Shown here in pieces: positions 9,519-19,507 of a stretch of 64,000 bases of DNA. The number at the start of each line of letters is the position of its first letter. Position 1 is the stretch's first letter. The notes below the pieces were generated by a model. The model saw nothing but the letters and a program-made list of their open reading frames with translations, searched no databases and was not told the DNA's origin. The position numbers were made by a program, and so were the translations under genes. Source of the DNA: Ancylobacter sp. SL191 (GTDB lineage Bacteria; Pseudomonadota; Alphaproteobacteria; Rhizobiales; Xanthobacteraceae). The DNA is taken from contig NZ_CP113056.1 of the NCBI RefSeq assembly GCF_026625645.1, positions 1,054,001 to 1,118,000 of the forward strand, in the 5' to 3' direction.

Positions 9519-9848
9519 AAAAGGTGACCCGTTACGCCTCCAGATAGGCGTTTCGGAACCGAAATGATGGCCTTCAGAATTGACTCAGGACGCCCATTCG
9601 CGGGTTCGTCCGATACATCCTTCGCAAAAGGCGAGATGCCCGCCAGCGGTCAATTCTGAGCCGTTGAGCAGGGTGGGGTCGATTTCTCCCCAACTTATCC
9701 ACAGGCCTACCCACAGGATGCTCACAAGGTCGCCCACAGGCTCCGCGCGCACGCCCTGATCGCGTCGGTGCGCCGCGTCCAGTCCTTCAGCGGAAGAATT
9801 GGCGGCGCACGACCAACACGCACGCCGCCCGTGTTCGATGTTCGGCCC
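9519..9848. other. Convergent intergenic region with a perfect DnaA box, box-like repeats and an inverted repeat
   Basis: 330 bases between two convergent genes. A perfect 11-base inverted repeat, TCAGAATTGAC (9574-9584) and GTCAATTCTGA (9649-9659), is followed by a perfect DnaA box TTATCCACA at 9695-9703. Three related sequences come after it: CTACCCACA 9707-9715, GATGCTCACA 9717-9726 and TCGCCCACA 9730-9738. The four share a CCACAGG/CACAAGG core at spacings of about 12, 12 and 11 bases. This looks like a DnaA-binding array and could be part of, or an alternative to, the oriC at 5.7-6.0 kb. No promoter is needed here, since both neighbours end in this gap. Confidence 0.55.
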
Positions 9849-11867
9849 TCAGGCCGAGGCTGTGTCGCGGACGGTGATGACCTCGGCCAATTGATTCGGC
9901 TCCGTCACCGGCAGCGAGCAGACCGTGCCGACGCAGATGAAGGCGGCCGGCTCGCTCACCGCCGCCGCCTTGGCCTGAGCCGGATGAGTGGCGGGGAGGG
10001 CGCCGGCGTCGGTGATGCGCTGGATCACCATGTCGGTGCGCGGCAGGCAGCGGGCGGCCTCGAACAGCGCCTCGGCCTGCGGCCCGTCGCCGACGATGAC
10101 GATCTGCGGCCCGCGCAGGCGGGTGTCGAGCGCGTTGAGCAGGCCGGCATGGCCATAGAGCTGCGGCGCCGCACGCGGCAGCAGGCCGGCGAAGAGCTGG
10201 TCGGCCCGGGCGAGATAACCCGCGTCGCCGGTGAGCGTCGCGAGCTGCACGAGATTGCGGGCGATCAGCGCCTGCGGGTTGGTGACGGCATCGTCCGCCG
10301 TCGCCTGCGGGCGCACCAGCAGCCCCTCGGCATCATCGGCCGTGAGATAATAGCCGCCATCCTCCGCCGCGTGGTGGGCCTCCAGCGCCCCCTGCCAGGC
10401 GACCGCCTGGTTGAGATAGGCGGCCTCGCCGGTCGCCTGATGCAGCGCCAGTGCCGCCCCGATCATCGCCGCATAGTCGGAGGAGAGGCCGGGAAAGACC
10501 AGCTTGCCGGTGCGCCAGCTATGGCCGAGGCGTCCATCACGCACCATCGATTCGGCAATGAAACGGAAGGCACGGGCGGCCAGCTCCACCCATTCCGGCC
10601 GACCAAAGCGCGGCGCGGTGTTGGCGAGCGCGGCGATCATCAACCCGTTCCAGTCGGCCAGCACCTTGTCGTCGCGCCCCGGCGGGATCCGGGTCTCGCG
10701 CACCGTGAGCAGCTTGTCGCGCAGCATGGCGAGGCGGATCTCGTCGGCCGCGGAGCGCTCGACTTCCTTCAGACGATTCGGGATCGAAACGCCTTCCCAA
10801 TTGCCGAAGGGGACGATGTCGTAATGCTTGGCGAAGAACTCGGCATCCGCCGCGCCGAGCGCGTCGAGCACCTGCTTGAGGGTCCAGACGTAATATTTGC
10901 CCTCATGCCCCTCCGAATCCGCGTCGAGGCTGGCGGCGAAGGCGCCGCCCTCGGTGAGCATCTCACGCTCCAGCCACCCCACTGTCTCCTCGGCGCGGGC
11001 GCGGAACAGGTCGGCCAGCGTCTCCGAATAGGCAAGACCGAGCAGGTCGAGGATCTGCGCGTTGTCGTAGAGCATCTTTTCGAAATGCGGCACCAGCCAG
11101 TGGTCATCGACCGAGTAGCGCGAATAGCCGCCGCCAATATGGTCGTAGATGCCGCCTTCGCTCATGCCGTCCAGCGCGTGCAGCGCCGCGTCGCGCAGCT
11201 TCTGCCGGCCGGTGCGCTCATAGCCGCGCCAGAGCAGCTCGAGGAAGGGCGTGTTGGGGAATTTCGGCGAGCCTTGGAGGCCGCCATGCACGGGGTCCAT
11301 GATGCCGAGGATGCGGCCGGCGACGTCGTCCAGCTCATTAAGACCGATGGTCACCGCGCCGGCGGGCCGCGCCTTCTCGCGCAGCCGGTGCAGCAGCGCC
11401 TCGCGGTTCTGCGCGATGCGCGGATCGCCGGACTTATAAGCGTTGGCCATGGTCTTCAGCACGTCGGTGAAGGCCGGCTGGCCGTATTTCGCCTCGTTGG
11501 GGAAATAGGTGCCGCCCCAGAAGGGCGCTCCCTCGGGGTCGAGAAACATCGTCATCGGCCAGCCGCCCTGGACGCCGAGCTGCTGCAGCGCCGACATATA
11601 GATCTGGTCGACCTCGGGGCGTTCCTCGCGGTCGACCTTGATGTTCACGAAAAGCTCGTTCATCACGGCCGCCGTCGCCGCATCCTCAAAACTCTCATGC
11701 GCCATGACATGGCACCAGTGGCAGGCGGCATAGCCGATGGAGAGCAGGATCGGCCGGTTGGTCACCCGCGCCTCTTCGAAGGCGGCCGGCTCCCATTGCC
11801 ACCAGTCGACCGGGTTGTCCTTGTGCTGGATGAGATAGGGGCTGGCGGCGTCCTTGAGGCGGTTCAC
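9849..11867 (-). CDS. Thioredoxin-domain protein of the YyaL/spermatogenesis-associated protein 20 family
   Basis: 672 residues. The N-terminal DUF255 thioredoxin-like domain has PYLIQHKDNPVDWW and the redox-like CHWC at residues 49-52, followed by FVNIKVDREERPEVDQIY. The rest is a six-hairpin glycosidase-like toroid region (for example IGGGYSRYSVDDHWLVPHFE), as in the family. Its function is not established. The start is GTG at 11867, with GGAGA about 7 bases upstream; the open frame continues to 13106 but only as antisense of mnmE. It converges with rho and diverges from mnmE. Confidence 0.88.
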   Translation of the reverse strand: MNRLKDAASPYLIQHKDNPVDWWQWEPAAFEEARVTNRPILLSIGYAACHWCHVMAHESFEDAATAAVMNELFVNIKVDREERPEVDQIYMSALQQLGVQGGWPMTMFLDPEGAPFWGGTYFPNEAKYGQPAFTDVLKTMANAYKSGDPRIAQNREALLHRLREKARPAGAVTIGLNELDDVAGRILGIMDPVHGGLQGSPKFPNTPFLELLWRGYERTGRQKLRDAALHALDGMSEGGIYDHIGGGYSRYSVDDHWLVPHFEKMLYDNAQILDLLGLAYSETLADLFRARAEETVGWLEREMLTEGGAFAASLDADSEGHEGKYYVWTLKQVLDALGAADAEFFAKHYDIVPFGNWEGVSIPNRLKEVERSAADEIRLAMLRDKLLTVRETRIPPGRDDKVLADWNGLMIAALANTAPRFGRPEWVELAARAFRFIAESMVRDGRLGHSWRTGKLVFPGLSSDYAAMIGAALALHQATGEAAYLNQAVAWQGALEAHHAAEDGGYYLTADDAEGLLVRPQATADDAVTNPQALIARNLVQLATLTGDAGYLARADQLFAGLLPRAAPQLYGHAGLLNALDTRLRGPQIVIVGDGPQAEALFEAARCLPRTDMVIQRITDAGALPATHPAQAKAAAVSEPAAFICVGTVCSLPVTEPNQLAEVITVRDTASA

Positions 11868-11940
11868 GGGCGGTCTCCGGCGGCAGCTTGTCGGTTCGCG
11901 TTTGTGAGAGAGAGATAGGGCGTAGCGTGGGAGCGAGAAG

Positions 11941-13311
11941 GTGAAAAGCGGAATCGGTGGCGACAGTGTCGCGCGCGACACCATTGCCGCGGTGTCCTCC
12001 GGGACCGGCGGCGCGGTGGCGGTGATCCGCCTCTCAGGCCCGGCGGCGGGGGAGGCGGTACGCGCGCTCTGCGGTCGCCTGCCGGAGCCGCGCCGGGCGA
12101 GCCTCGCCATCCTGCGCGGTCCCGTCAGCGGCGAGCGGCTGGATGAGGGGCTGGCGCTGTGGTTCCCCGGCCCGCGCAGCGCCACCGGCGAGGATATGGC
12201 CGAGCTGCAGATCCATGGCGGGCGCGCGGTGATCGCCGCCGTGCTGGGCGCGCTCTTCGCCTTGCCCGGTGTGCGGCCGGCGGAGGCGGGCGAGTTCACC
12301 CGGCGCGCCTTCCTCAATGGGCGGATGGACCTCGCCAGCGCCGAGGGCCTCGCCGACCTGATCGCGGCCGAGACCGAAAGCCAGCGGCGGCTCGCGCTGG
12401 CCCACGCCTTCGGCCATCTCGGCGCGCGGGTCGACGCCTGGCGGCGCCAGCTCATCCAGGCCATGGCGCTGGTCGAGGCCGGCATCGACTTCTCCGACGA
12501 GGCCGATGTTCCCGCCGAGACCCGCGCCATGGCCCACCCGCCCATCGTCGCGCTGGCCGGGGAATTGCGCGCGGCCTTGGCCGACCGACGCGGGGCGCTG
12601 CTGCGCGAGGGGGCGGTGATCGCCCTCGCCGGGCGGCCCAATGCCGGCAAGTCCTCGCTGATGAACGCGCTCGCGGCGCGCGATGTCGCCATCGTCTCCG
12701 ACGAGCCCGGCACGACGCGTGACGTGCTGGAGGTCGCGCTCGATCTCGCCGGGCACAAGGTTACCCTGCTCGACACGGCGGGTCTGCGCGAGGCGACCGG
12801 CAAGGTGGAAGCGGAAGGCATCCGCCGCGCCCGCGCCCGCATCGGTGAGGCGGATCTTGTGCTCTGGGTGCATGATGCGACGGACGGCCCGGCGCCTGAG
12901 GCGATCCCCGACGTCCCGGCTGGCGACGGCGCGGCGCGCTGGCTGCTCGCCAACAAGGCGGACCTCGCGCCAGCCCCGTTCGCCGCGACCGGCTGGGCGG
13001 CGCACGCCTTCACTGTGGCGGCGACGACGGGGGAGGGGCTACCCGATCTCATCGCTGCGCTGGGCGCCTTCGTTGCCGCGCGGGCGGAGGGAGCCGAGCA
13101 TCCCATGCTGGTGCGCGAGCGCCACCGCGCCGGCGCGCAGGAGGCGCTCGGTCATCTCGATCTGGCGCTCGCGGGCTGGGATCAGCTCAGCGAGGAATTG
13201 CTGGCGGAGGAACTGCGCCTTGCCGCCCGTGCGCTCGGCCGCATCACCGGCGCCATCGGCACGGAAGATTTGCTCGACGTGGTGTTCCGCGAGTTCTGCA
13301 TCGGCAAATGA
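11941..13311 (+). CDS. mnmE: tRNA uridine-5-carboxymethylaminomethyl(34) synthesis GTPase MnmE
   Basis: 456 residues. With MnmG it installs the cmnm5 group on wobble U34 of certain tRNAs. The N-terminal formyl-THF domain includes TIAAVSSGTGGAVAVIRLSG. The inserted G domain has G1 GRPNAGKS (231-238), EPGTTRD (255-261) and DTAG (278-281). The protein ends in FREFCIGK with the essential C-terminal Cys of the CIGK motif. The start is GTG 11941, which is the first plausible start ahead of DTIAAVSS. mnmG follows, separated by two parS sites. Confidence 0.95.
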   Translation: MKSGIGGDSVARDTIAAVSSGTGGAVAVIRLSGPAAGEAVRALCGRLPEPRRASLAILRGPVSGERLDEGLALWFPGPRSATGEDMAELQIHGGRAVIAAVLGALFALPGVRPAEAGEFTRRAFLNGRMDLASAEGLADLIAAETESQRRLALAHAFGHLGARVDAWRRQLIQAMALVEAGIDFSDEADVPAETRAMAHPPIVALAGELRAALADRRGALLREGAVIALAGRPNAGKSSLMNALAARDVAIVSDEPGTTRDVLEVALDLAGHKVTLLDTAGLREATGKVEAEGIRRARARIGEADLVLWVHDATDGPAPEAIPDVPAGDGAARWLLANKADLAPAPFAATGWAAHAFTVAATTGEGLPDLIAALGAFVAARAEGAEHPMLVRERHRAGAQEALGHLDLALAGWDQLSEELLAEELRLAARALGRITGAIGTEDLLDVVFREFCIGK

Positions 13312-13340
13312 GGGGCTCGTCGGAGGCGGATTGTCGACCC

Positions 13341-13356
13341 CGTTTCACGTGAAACA
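13341..13356. other. parS: parS centromere site 1 (15/16 match)
   Basis: CGTTTCACGTGAAACA matches the bacterial parS consensus TGTTTCACGTGAAACA except at the first base. It lies 30 bases after mnmE, 2.7 kb from parA. ParB binds such sites as a CTP-dependent clamp and spreads to form the segregation complex. Confidence 0.92.
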
Positions 13357-13388
13357 GGCGCTCCCGCCCAGACGATTCGTTAGCGAAA

Positions 13389-13404
13389 TGTTTCACGTGA
13401 ATCA
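13389..13404. other. parS: parS centromere site 2 (15/16 match)
   Basis: TGTTTCACGTGAATCA differs from consensus at one base in the right arm (A to T). It lies 48 bases (start to start) from site 1 in the 202-base mnmE-mnmG gap, which therefore looks like a centromere region as well as an mnmG leader. Confidence 0.88.
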
Positions 13405-13513
13405 GCCTCCCCAGCTTTTGCGGGGCCGCCCCGCGCGGGCGCTCGCTTGACGGGGGCGCCGAAGCAGGGCTTCTAGCGGCCATCCCATTCTCCTGCCGCG
13501 TGAGCCATGCCCG

Positions 13514-15370
<1,857 letters not shown>

Positions 15371-15417
15371 GGCACGGGTCCAAGCGTATCTTGGCGGCAT
15401 CTGCTAGGGTTGGGGCC

Positions 15418-16071
15418 ATGAACTCGACCGATTCGGACCGCGCCCGCGCGCTGCGCCTGACCCCTGTTTCACGTGAAACAGAGGACCGCCTCGTCGCCAT
15501 CGTCGCGCTGCTGGAGAAGTGGCAGCGCACCATCAACCTCATCGCCCCGGCGACGCTGCCGACGATCTGGACTCGGCATGTGGCCGACTCGCTCCAGCTC
15601 GTGCCGCTGGCGGGCGAGGGGGTGCGGCGCTGGGTCGATCTCGGCTCGGGTGGCGGCTTTCCCGGCCTCGTCGTTGCCGCCGTTCTGGCCGAGCGCGACG
15701 GGGTGGATGTGACGCTGGTGGAGAGCGACACGCGCAAAGCGGCCTTCCTGCGCGAGGCGGCACGCATCGCCGAGCTGCCGGCGACCGTGCTGCCGGCGCG
15801 CATCGAGCAGATCGCGCCGCAGATCGCCGCCGGTGTGGAGGTCGTCTCGGCCCGCGCGCTTGCGCCATTGCCGCGTTTGCTGGAGCTGGCGCACCCTTTC
15901 CTTGCACAGGGCGCGCGCGGCCTGTTCCTGAAGGGACAAGATGTTGATAACGAATTGACCGAGTCAGCTAAATCTTGGAGAATCGACGCCAGGATCACAA
16001 AAAGCCTGACGGACAAAAGCGGGCGCATCGTGATCGTCGAGGCGGCCGAGCCGCTGAAGCCGACGCATTGA
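15418..16071 (+). CDS. rsmG: 16S rRNA (guanine(527)-N7)-methyltransferase RsmG
   Basis: 217 residues. RsmG (GidB) methylates G527 in the 530 loop of 16S rRNA using SAM; its loss gives low-level streptomycin resistance. WQRTINLIAP, RHVADSLQL and VDLGSGGGFPGLV (SAM-binding) are diagnostic. ATG 15418 is chosen over 15391 because it gives the shorter standard N-terminus. Residues 16-21 (PVSRET) are encoded by a perfect parS site, so this stretch is under a double constraint. parA follows after 31 bases. Confidence 0.95.
   Translation: MNSTDSDRARALRLTPVSRETEDRLVAIVALLEKWQRTINLIAPATLPTIWTRHVADSLQLVPLAGEGVRRWVDLGSGGGFPGLVVAAVLAERDGVDVTLVESDTRKAAFLREAARIAELPATVLPARIEQIAPQIAAGVEVVSARALAPLPRLLELAHPFLAQGARGLFLKGQDVDNELTESAKSWRIDARITKSLTDKSGRIVIVEAAEPLKPTH
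15465..15480. other. parS: parS centromere site 3, perfect, inside rsmG
   Basis: TGTTTCACGTGAAACA is a full 16/16 match to consensus. It lies within the coding sequence of rsmG, where it encodes part of PVSRET, about 0.6 kb upstream of parA. Confidence 0.97.
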
Positions 16072-16102
16072 CCTTTCAAGCCGCGTCACCGGGATCGCAG
16101 AC

Positions 16103-16948
16103 ATGACCGACGAGATTCCGCTTGTTCCCGCCGTCCCGCGCGTGCTCGCGCTCGCGAACCAGAAGGGCGGGGTGGGCAAGACCACGACCGCCATCAATCT
16201 CGGCACGGCGCTGGCCGCCATTGGCGAGAGCGTGCTGGTGGTCGATCTCGACCCGCAGGGCAACGCCTCGACCGGTCTCGGCATCGACCGGCGCAGCCGC
16301 CGCGTTTCGACCTATGACGTGCTGACCGGCGACGCTTCCCTGCGCGAGGCGGTGCTACCGACCGCGGTGCCGCGCCTACATATCGCGCCCTCGACCATGG
16401 ATCTCTCCGGCCTCGAGTTGGAACTGGCGGACCGGCGTGACCGCGCCTTCCGGCTGCGTGATGCCATTCGCACACTCAACGACGACGACTCGATTCGTGA
16501 GCGGAACGAACCCACCTACAGCTATGTGCTGATCGACTGCCCGCCCTCGCTGAACCTCATCACCGTCAACGCCATGGCGGCGGCGAACGCGATCCTGGTC
16601 CCGCTGCAATGCGAGTTCTTCGCGCTAGAGGGCCTGTCGCAGCTGCTGAAGACGGTGGAGCAGGTGCGGACCACGCTGAATCCGGGGCTTTCCATCCACG
16701 GCATCGTGCTGACCATGTTCGATGCGCGCAACAACCTCTCCAACCAGGTGGTGGAGGATGTGCGCCAGTTCATGGGCGACAAGGTCTATGAGACGATCAT
16801 CCCGCGCAATGTGCGGGTCTCCGAGGCGCCGTCCTATGGCAAGCCGGTGCTGCTCTATGATCTCAAATGTGTCGGGTCGCAGGCCTATCTTCGTCTCGCA
16901 TCCGAAATAATTCAGCGCGAGCGCGCTCTGCGCGCGACGGCGGCGTAA
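16103..16948 (+). CDS. parA: Chromosome partitioning ATPase ParA
   Basis: 281 residues. The deviant Walker A motif ANQKGGVGKTTTAINLG starts near residue 18, Walker A' reads VVDLDPQGNAS and Walker B reads YVLIDCPPSLN. ParA coats the nucleoid as ATP dimers and pulls ParB-parS complexes. The gene is 12 bases upstream of parB and three parS sites lie within 2.8 kb, so this is the chromosomal (not plasmid) system, in line with its mnmE-mnmG-rsmG context. Confidence 0.97.
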   Translation: MTDEIPLVPAVPRVLALANQKGGVGKTTTAINLGTALAAIGESVLVVDLDPQGNASTGLGIDRRSRRVSTYDVLTGDASLREAVLPTAVPRLHIAPSTMDLSGLELELADRRDRAFRLRDAIRTLNDDDSIRERNEPTYSYVLIDCPPSLNLITVNAMAAANAILVPLQCEFFALEGLSQLLKTVEQVRTTLNPGLSIHGIVLTMFDARNNLSNQVVEDVRQFMGDKVYETIIPRNVRVSEAPSYGKPVLLYDLKCVGSQAYLRLASEIIQRERALRATAA

Positions 16949-16960
16949 GGGGAGGCGGCG

Positions 16961-17878
16961 ATGGCGATGGCCGAGGATGGCGGGCGCAACCGGCTCGGGC
17001 GGGGTCTCGCGGCCCTGATCGGCGACATGGCCGATATGAGCGATCTCGGCGGCGAGCGGGCCCGTTCCGCGCCGGCGGGGGGCGCTCGGCGCGTGCCGGT
17101 CGCCTTCATCAAGCCGAACCCGCACAACCCGCGCCGCACCTTCGCCGAGGAGGATCTGGAGGATCTCGCCGCCTCGATCCGCGAGCGCGGCATCATTCAG
17201 CCCATCGTGGTGCGGGCCGATCCGGCGAACCGCGAGCATTACGAGATCGTCGCCGGCGAGCGGCGCTGGCGCGCCTCGCAGCGCGCCGGGCTGCACGAGG
17301 TGCCGATCGTCGTCATCGAGGTGGATGACCGGCAGGCGCTGGAAATCGCCATCATCGAGAACGTCCAGCGCGCCGATCTCAACCCGCTGGAAGAGGCGGC
17401 GGGCTATCAGTCGCTCGCCGACCAGTTCGGCTATTCGCAGAACGATCTCGCCAAGGTGATCGGCAAGAGCCGCTCGCATGTGGCCAACACGATGCGCCTC
17501 CTGCGCCTGCCGGAGAGCGTGAAGGCCTATCTCGCCGATGGCCGCCTCTCCGCCGGCCACGCCCGCGCGCTGCTGACGCAGGACGACCCGGAGACGCTGG
17601 CGCGCGAGATCGTCGAGCGCGGCATGAATGTGCGGGCCATCGAGGCGCTGGCGCAGGAGCTCAACGAGGCCAAGGCGGAAGCCGCCGGCAAGCCGGCGCG
17701 CAAGCCGCGCACGCCTCCGGCGCTCGATGCCGACACGGCGGCGCTGCAGCGCCGGCTCTCCGACGAGCTCGGCCTCCAGGTCACGCTGCGCCATGATGGC
17801 GAGGCGGGCGAGATCCGCATCCGCTACGCCTCGCTCGACCAGCTCGACGAAGTCTGCCGCCGTCTCGCGAATGGCTGA
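16961..17878 (+). CDS. parB: Chromosome partitioning protein ParB (parS-binding CTPase)
   Basis: 305 residues. An N-terminal stretch RLGRGLAALIGD is the ParA-stimulating peptide type. The CTP-binding ParB/Spo0J domain contains NPHNPRRTF, IIQPIVVR, EIVAGERRWRAS and ENVQRADLNPLEEA. The helix-turn-helix lies around YSQNDLAKVIGKSRSHVANTMRLL, quoted by its core QNDLAKVIGKSRSHVAN. The C-terminal dimerisation part follows. It converges with holA after 23 bases. Confidence 0.97.
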   Translation: MAMAEDGGRNRLGRGLAALIGDMADMSDLGGERARSAPAGGARRVPVAFIKPNPHNPRRTFAEEDLEDLAASIRERGIIQPIVVRADPANREHYEIVAGERRWRASQRAGLHEVPIVVIEVDDRQALEIAIIENVQRADLNPLEEAAGYQSLADQFGYSQNDLAKVIGKSRSHVANTMRLLRLPESVKAYLADGRLSAGHARALLTQDDPETLAREIVERGMNVRAIEALAQELNEAKAEAAGKPARKPRTPPALDADTAALQRRLSDELGLQVTLRHDGEAGEIRIRYASLDQLDEVCRRLANG

Positions 17879-17901
17879 TCGACTAGGGCTGGGGGCCGGG
17901 C

Positions 17902-18927
17902 CTAGCCCCGCCGCGCCTGCGTCGCGAGCTGCAGCAGCGCGCGTTCGGCGATGGACGGGCCGAGCCCGGCATGGCGGCGGGCGGCCAGCAGCGCATCATC
18001 CAGCGTGAGCAGCGCGGTCAGCAGCCGCGGCACGGTCCAGCTGCGCAGCGCCTTCTCGACCAGCGGCTTGCGGCGGAAATGGATGGCGGGACGGGCGGAT
18101 TCGACCGCGCGCTCAGGGCTTCCACCCTGCTCGATGGACAGCCGCATCTGGTGCAGCGACTGGCCGGCACGGCAGACCGAGCCAAGAATGATGTCGGCCC
18201 GCATCCCCTCATGCGTCGCCTTGGCGAAAGCCGTGCTCATCTCCGCCGGCTGGCCGGCAAAGGCGCTGTCGGCGATTTCGTCCAGCGCGAGGCTTGAGGC
18301 GTCGCCGACAATGGCGCGCACATGCTCGGTGGTGATGCGCGGCTCGCCGGCGGCGTAGAGCAGCAGCTTGGAAATCTCGCCGCGCGAGGCCATCCGGTCG
18401 CCGCCGAGCAGGCCCATCAGCTCGGCGCGGGCGTCGCGGTCGATGGGAATGTTCGCCTCGGCCGTCATGGTGTCGATGAGGCGCGAGAGGTCGCGGTCGC
18501 TGTCGGCGTAGCAGACGATGGCATTGGCGCGCGGTGAACCCTCGCACAGCGCCCGCAGGCCCGCCCCGCGCTTGAGATCGCCGGCCTCGATCACCACCAC
18601 CGCGTCGGAAATCGGCGCCGCGAGCAGCGCCTCGACCGCCGGGACGATGTTGCGGCTGCCGGCGCGCAGCGAGATGACCCGCCGCCCGCCGAACAGCGCC
18701 ACGGTGCCGGCCTCATCCACCAGCCGGCCGGGATCACCGGAAATTTCGTCGCCATCGAGCCGGATCAGGCCGAACGGATCGGTGGAGCCGTCCATCGCCT
18801 TGGCGAGATAGGCGCGGGCGCGCTCGCGCACCAGACCGCTATCGGGCCCGAACAGCAGCAGGACGGGGCGCACCGTGTCGATGCGCGAGAGCGTCGCCTC
18901 GACGTCGGCCGGGCGGACGGCAACCAT
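17902..18927 (-). CDS. holA: DNA polymerase III subunit delta (clamp loader)
   Basis: 341 residues. Delta is the clamp-loader subunit that opens the beta sliding clamp. The sequence opens with VAVRPADVEATLSRIDTVRPVLLLFGPD and RERARAYLAKAM, typical of HolA, and has the C-terminal collar domain (AFRKATHEG-like, here AFAKATHEGMRAD). It starts 4 bases after lptE, and leuS-lptE-holA is a conserved alphaproteobacterial operon. The three genes are all on the minus strand, converging on parB. Confidence 0.9.
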   Translation of the reverse strand: MVAVRPADVEATLSRIDTVRPVLLLFGPDSGLVRERARAYLAKAMDGSTDPFGLIRLDGDEISGDPGRLVDEAGTVALFGGRRVISLRAGSRNIVPAVEALLAAPISDAVVVIEAGDLKRGAGLRALCEGSPRANAIVCYADSDRDLSRLIDTMTAEANIPIDRDARAELMGLLGGDRMASRGEISKLLLYAAGEPRITTEHVRAIVGDASSLALDEIADSAFAGQPAEMSTAFAKATHEGMRADIILGSVCRAGQSLHQMRLSIEQGGSPERAVESARPAIHFRRKPLVEKALRSWTVPRLLTALLTLDDALLAARRHAGLGPSIAERALLQLATQARRG

Positions 18928-18931
18928 CCGG

Positions 18932-19507
18932 TCAGCTCTTCGGCGGCGGAGCGATGAAGTAGGAAGCGAGCTGGCCGCGGATCATTTCGGCGGCGACGCG
19001 GGAGGCGCGGTTCTGCGCGTCGCGCAGGGCCCGCTCGCGGGCGAAGCGCTGGTAGCCGGAATCGATCGAGGCCTTGCCGAAGGCGGTGCCCGTGGTGACC
19101 GGCGTGGGCTTGGCGCCCGCCTTCACCGGCTTGGTGGTGTCGATGAGCTGCCAGTTGACGTCGACCGAGATCAGCTCGACTTCCGGCAGGCCGGTATAGG
19201 GATCGACCACCGCCGCCACCGAGCTGTCATTGACCTGGAGGATGAGCTGATAGGGTGCCCCGGCCGGGTTGCCGGCGCCGCCGGTCAGGTCGAAGATCAG
19301 GTCGTTGCGCACCTCATTGCCCACGCGGCCCGGCGCGAACACGATCTCGATCTGCCCGAACTTGTCGGCCAATTTGCTGCCGTCGCCGGTGTCCTCGGCA
19401 TACATCGGCCGGAAGCACCCGGCCGTGGAGAGCGCGAGCAGACCGGCACAGGCAAGGCCCAGCAGGCGGCGGCGGGAGGGCAGGCGGGTCCGGTCAAGCG
19501 ACGACAT
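18932..19507 (-). CDS. lptE: LPS assembly lipoprotein LptE
   Basis: 191 residues. LptE plugs the LptD barrel in the outer membrane and delivers LPS to the surface. It has a basic start ([20 protein letters not shown]) with a lipobox-like TAGC placing the lipidated Cys at residue 31; the body has an [20 protein letters not shown] block typical of alphaproteobacterial LptE. Its start overlaps the end of leuS by 14 bases and holA follows after 4 bases, the usual context, which supports an otherwise weakly conserved family. Confidence 0.85.
   Translation of the reverse strand: MSSLDRTRLPSRRRLLGLACAGLLALSTAGCFRPMYAEDTGDGSKLADKFGQIEIVFAPGRVGNEVRNDLIFDLTGGAGNPAGAPYQLILQVNDSSVAAVVDPYTGLPEVELISVDVNWQLIDTTKPVKAGAKPTPVTTGTAFGKASIDSGYQRFARERALRDAQNRASRVAAEMIRGQLASYFIAPPPKS

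Noticed and set aside
11868..13106. Very long minus-strand open frame extending the YyaL-family gene across mnmE
   Set aside because: It is antisense to mnmE, a well-conserved gene; the high GC content keeps reverse frames open. Its translation is Ser/Arg/Ala-rich without family motifs, and a good GTG start with ribosome site exists at 11867.
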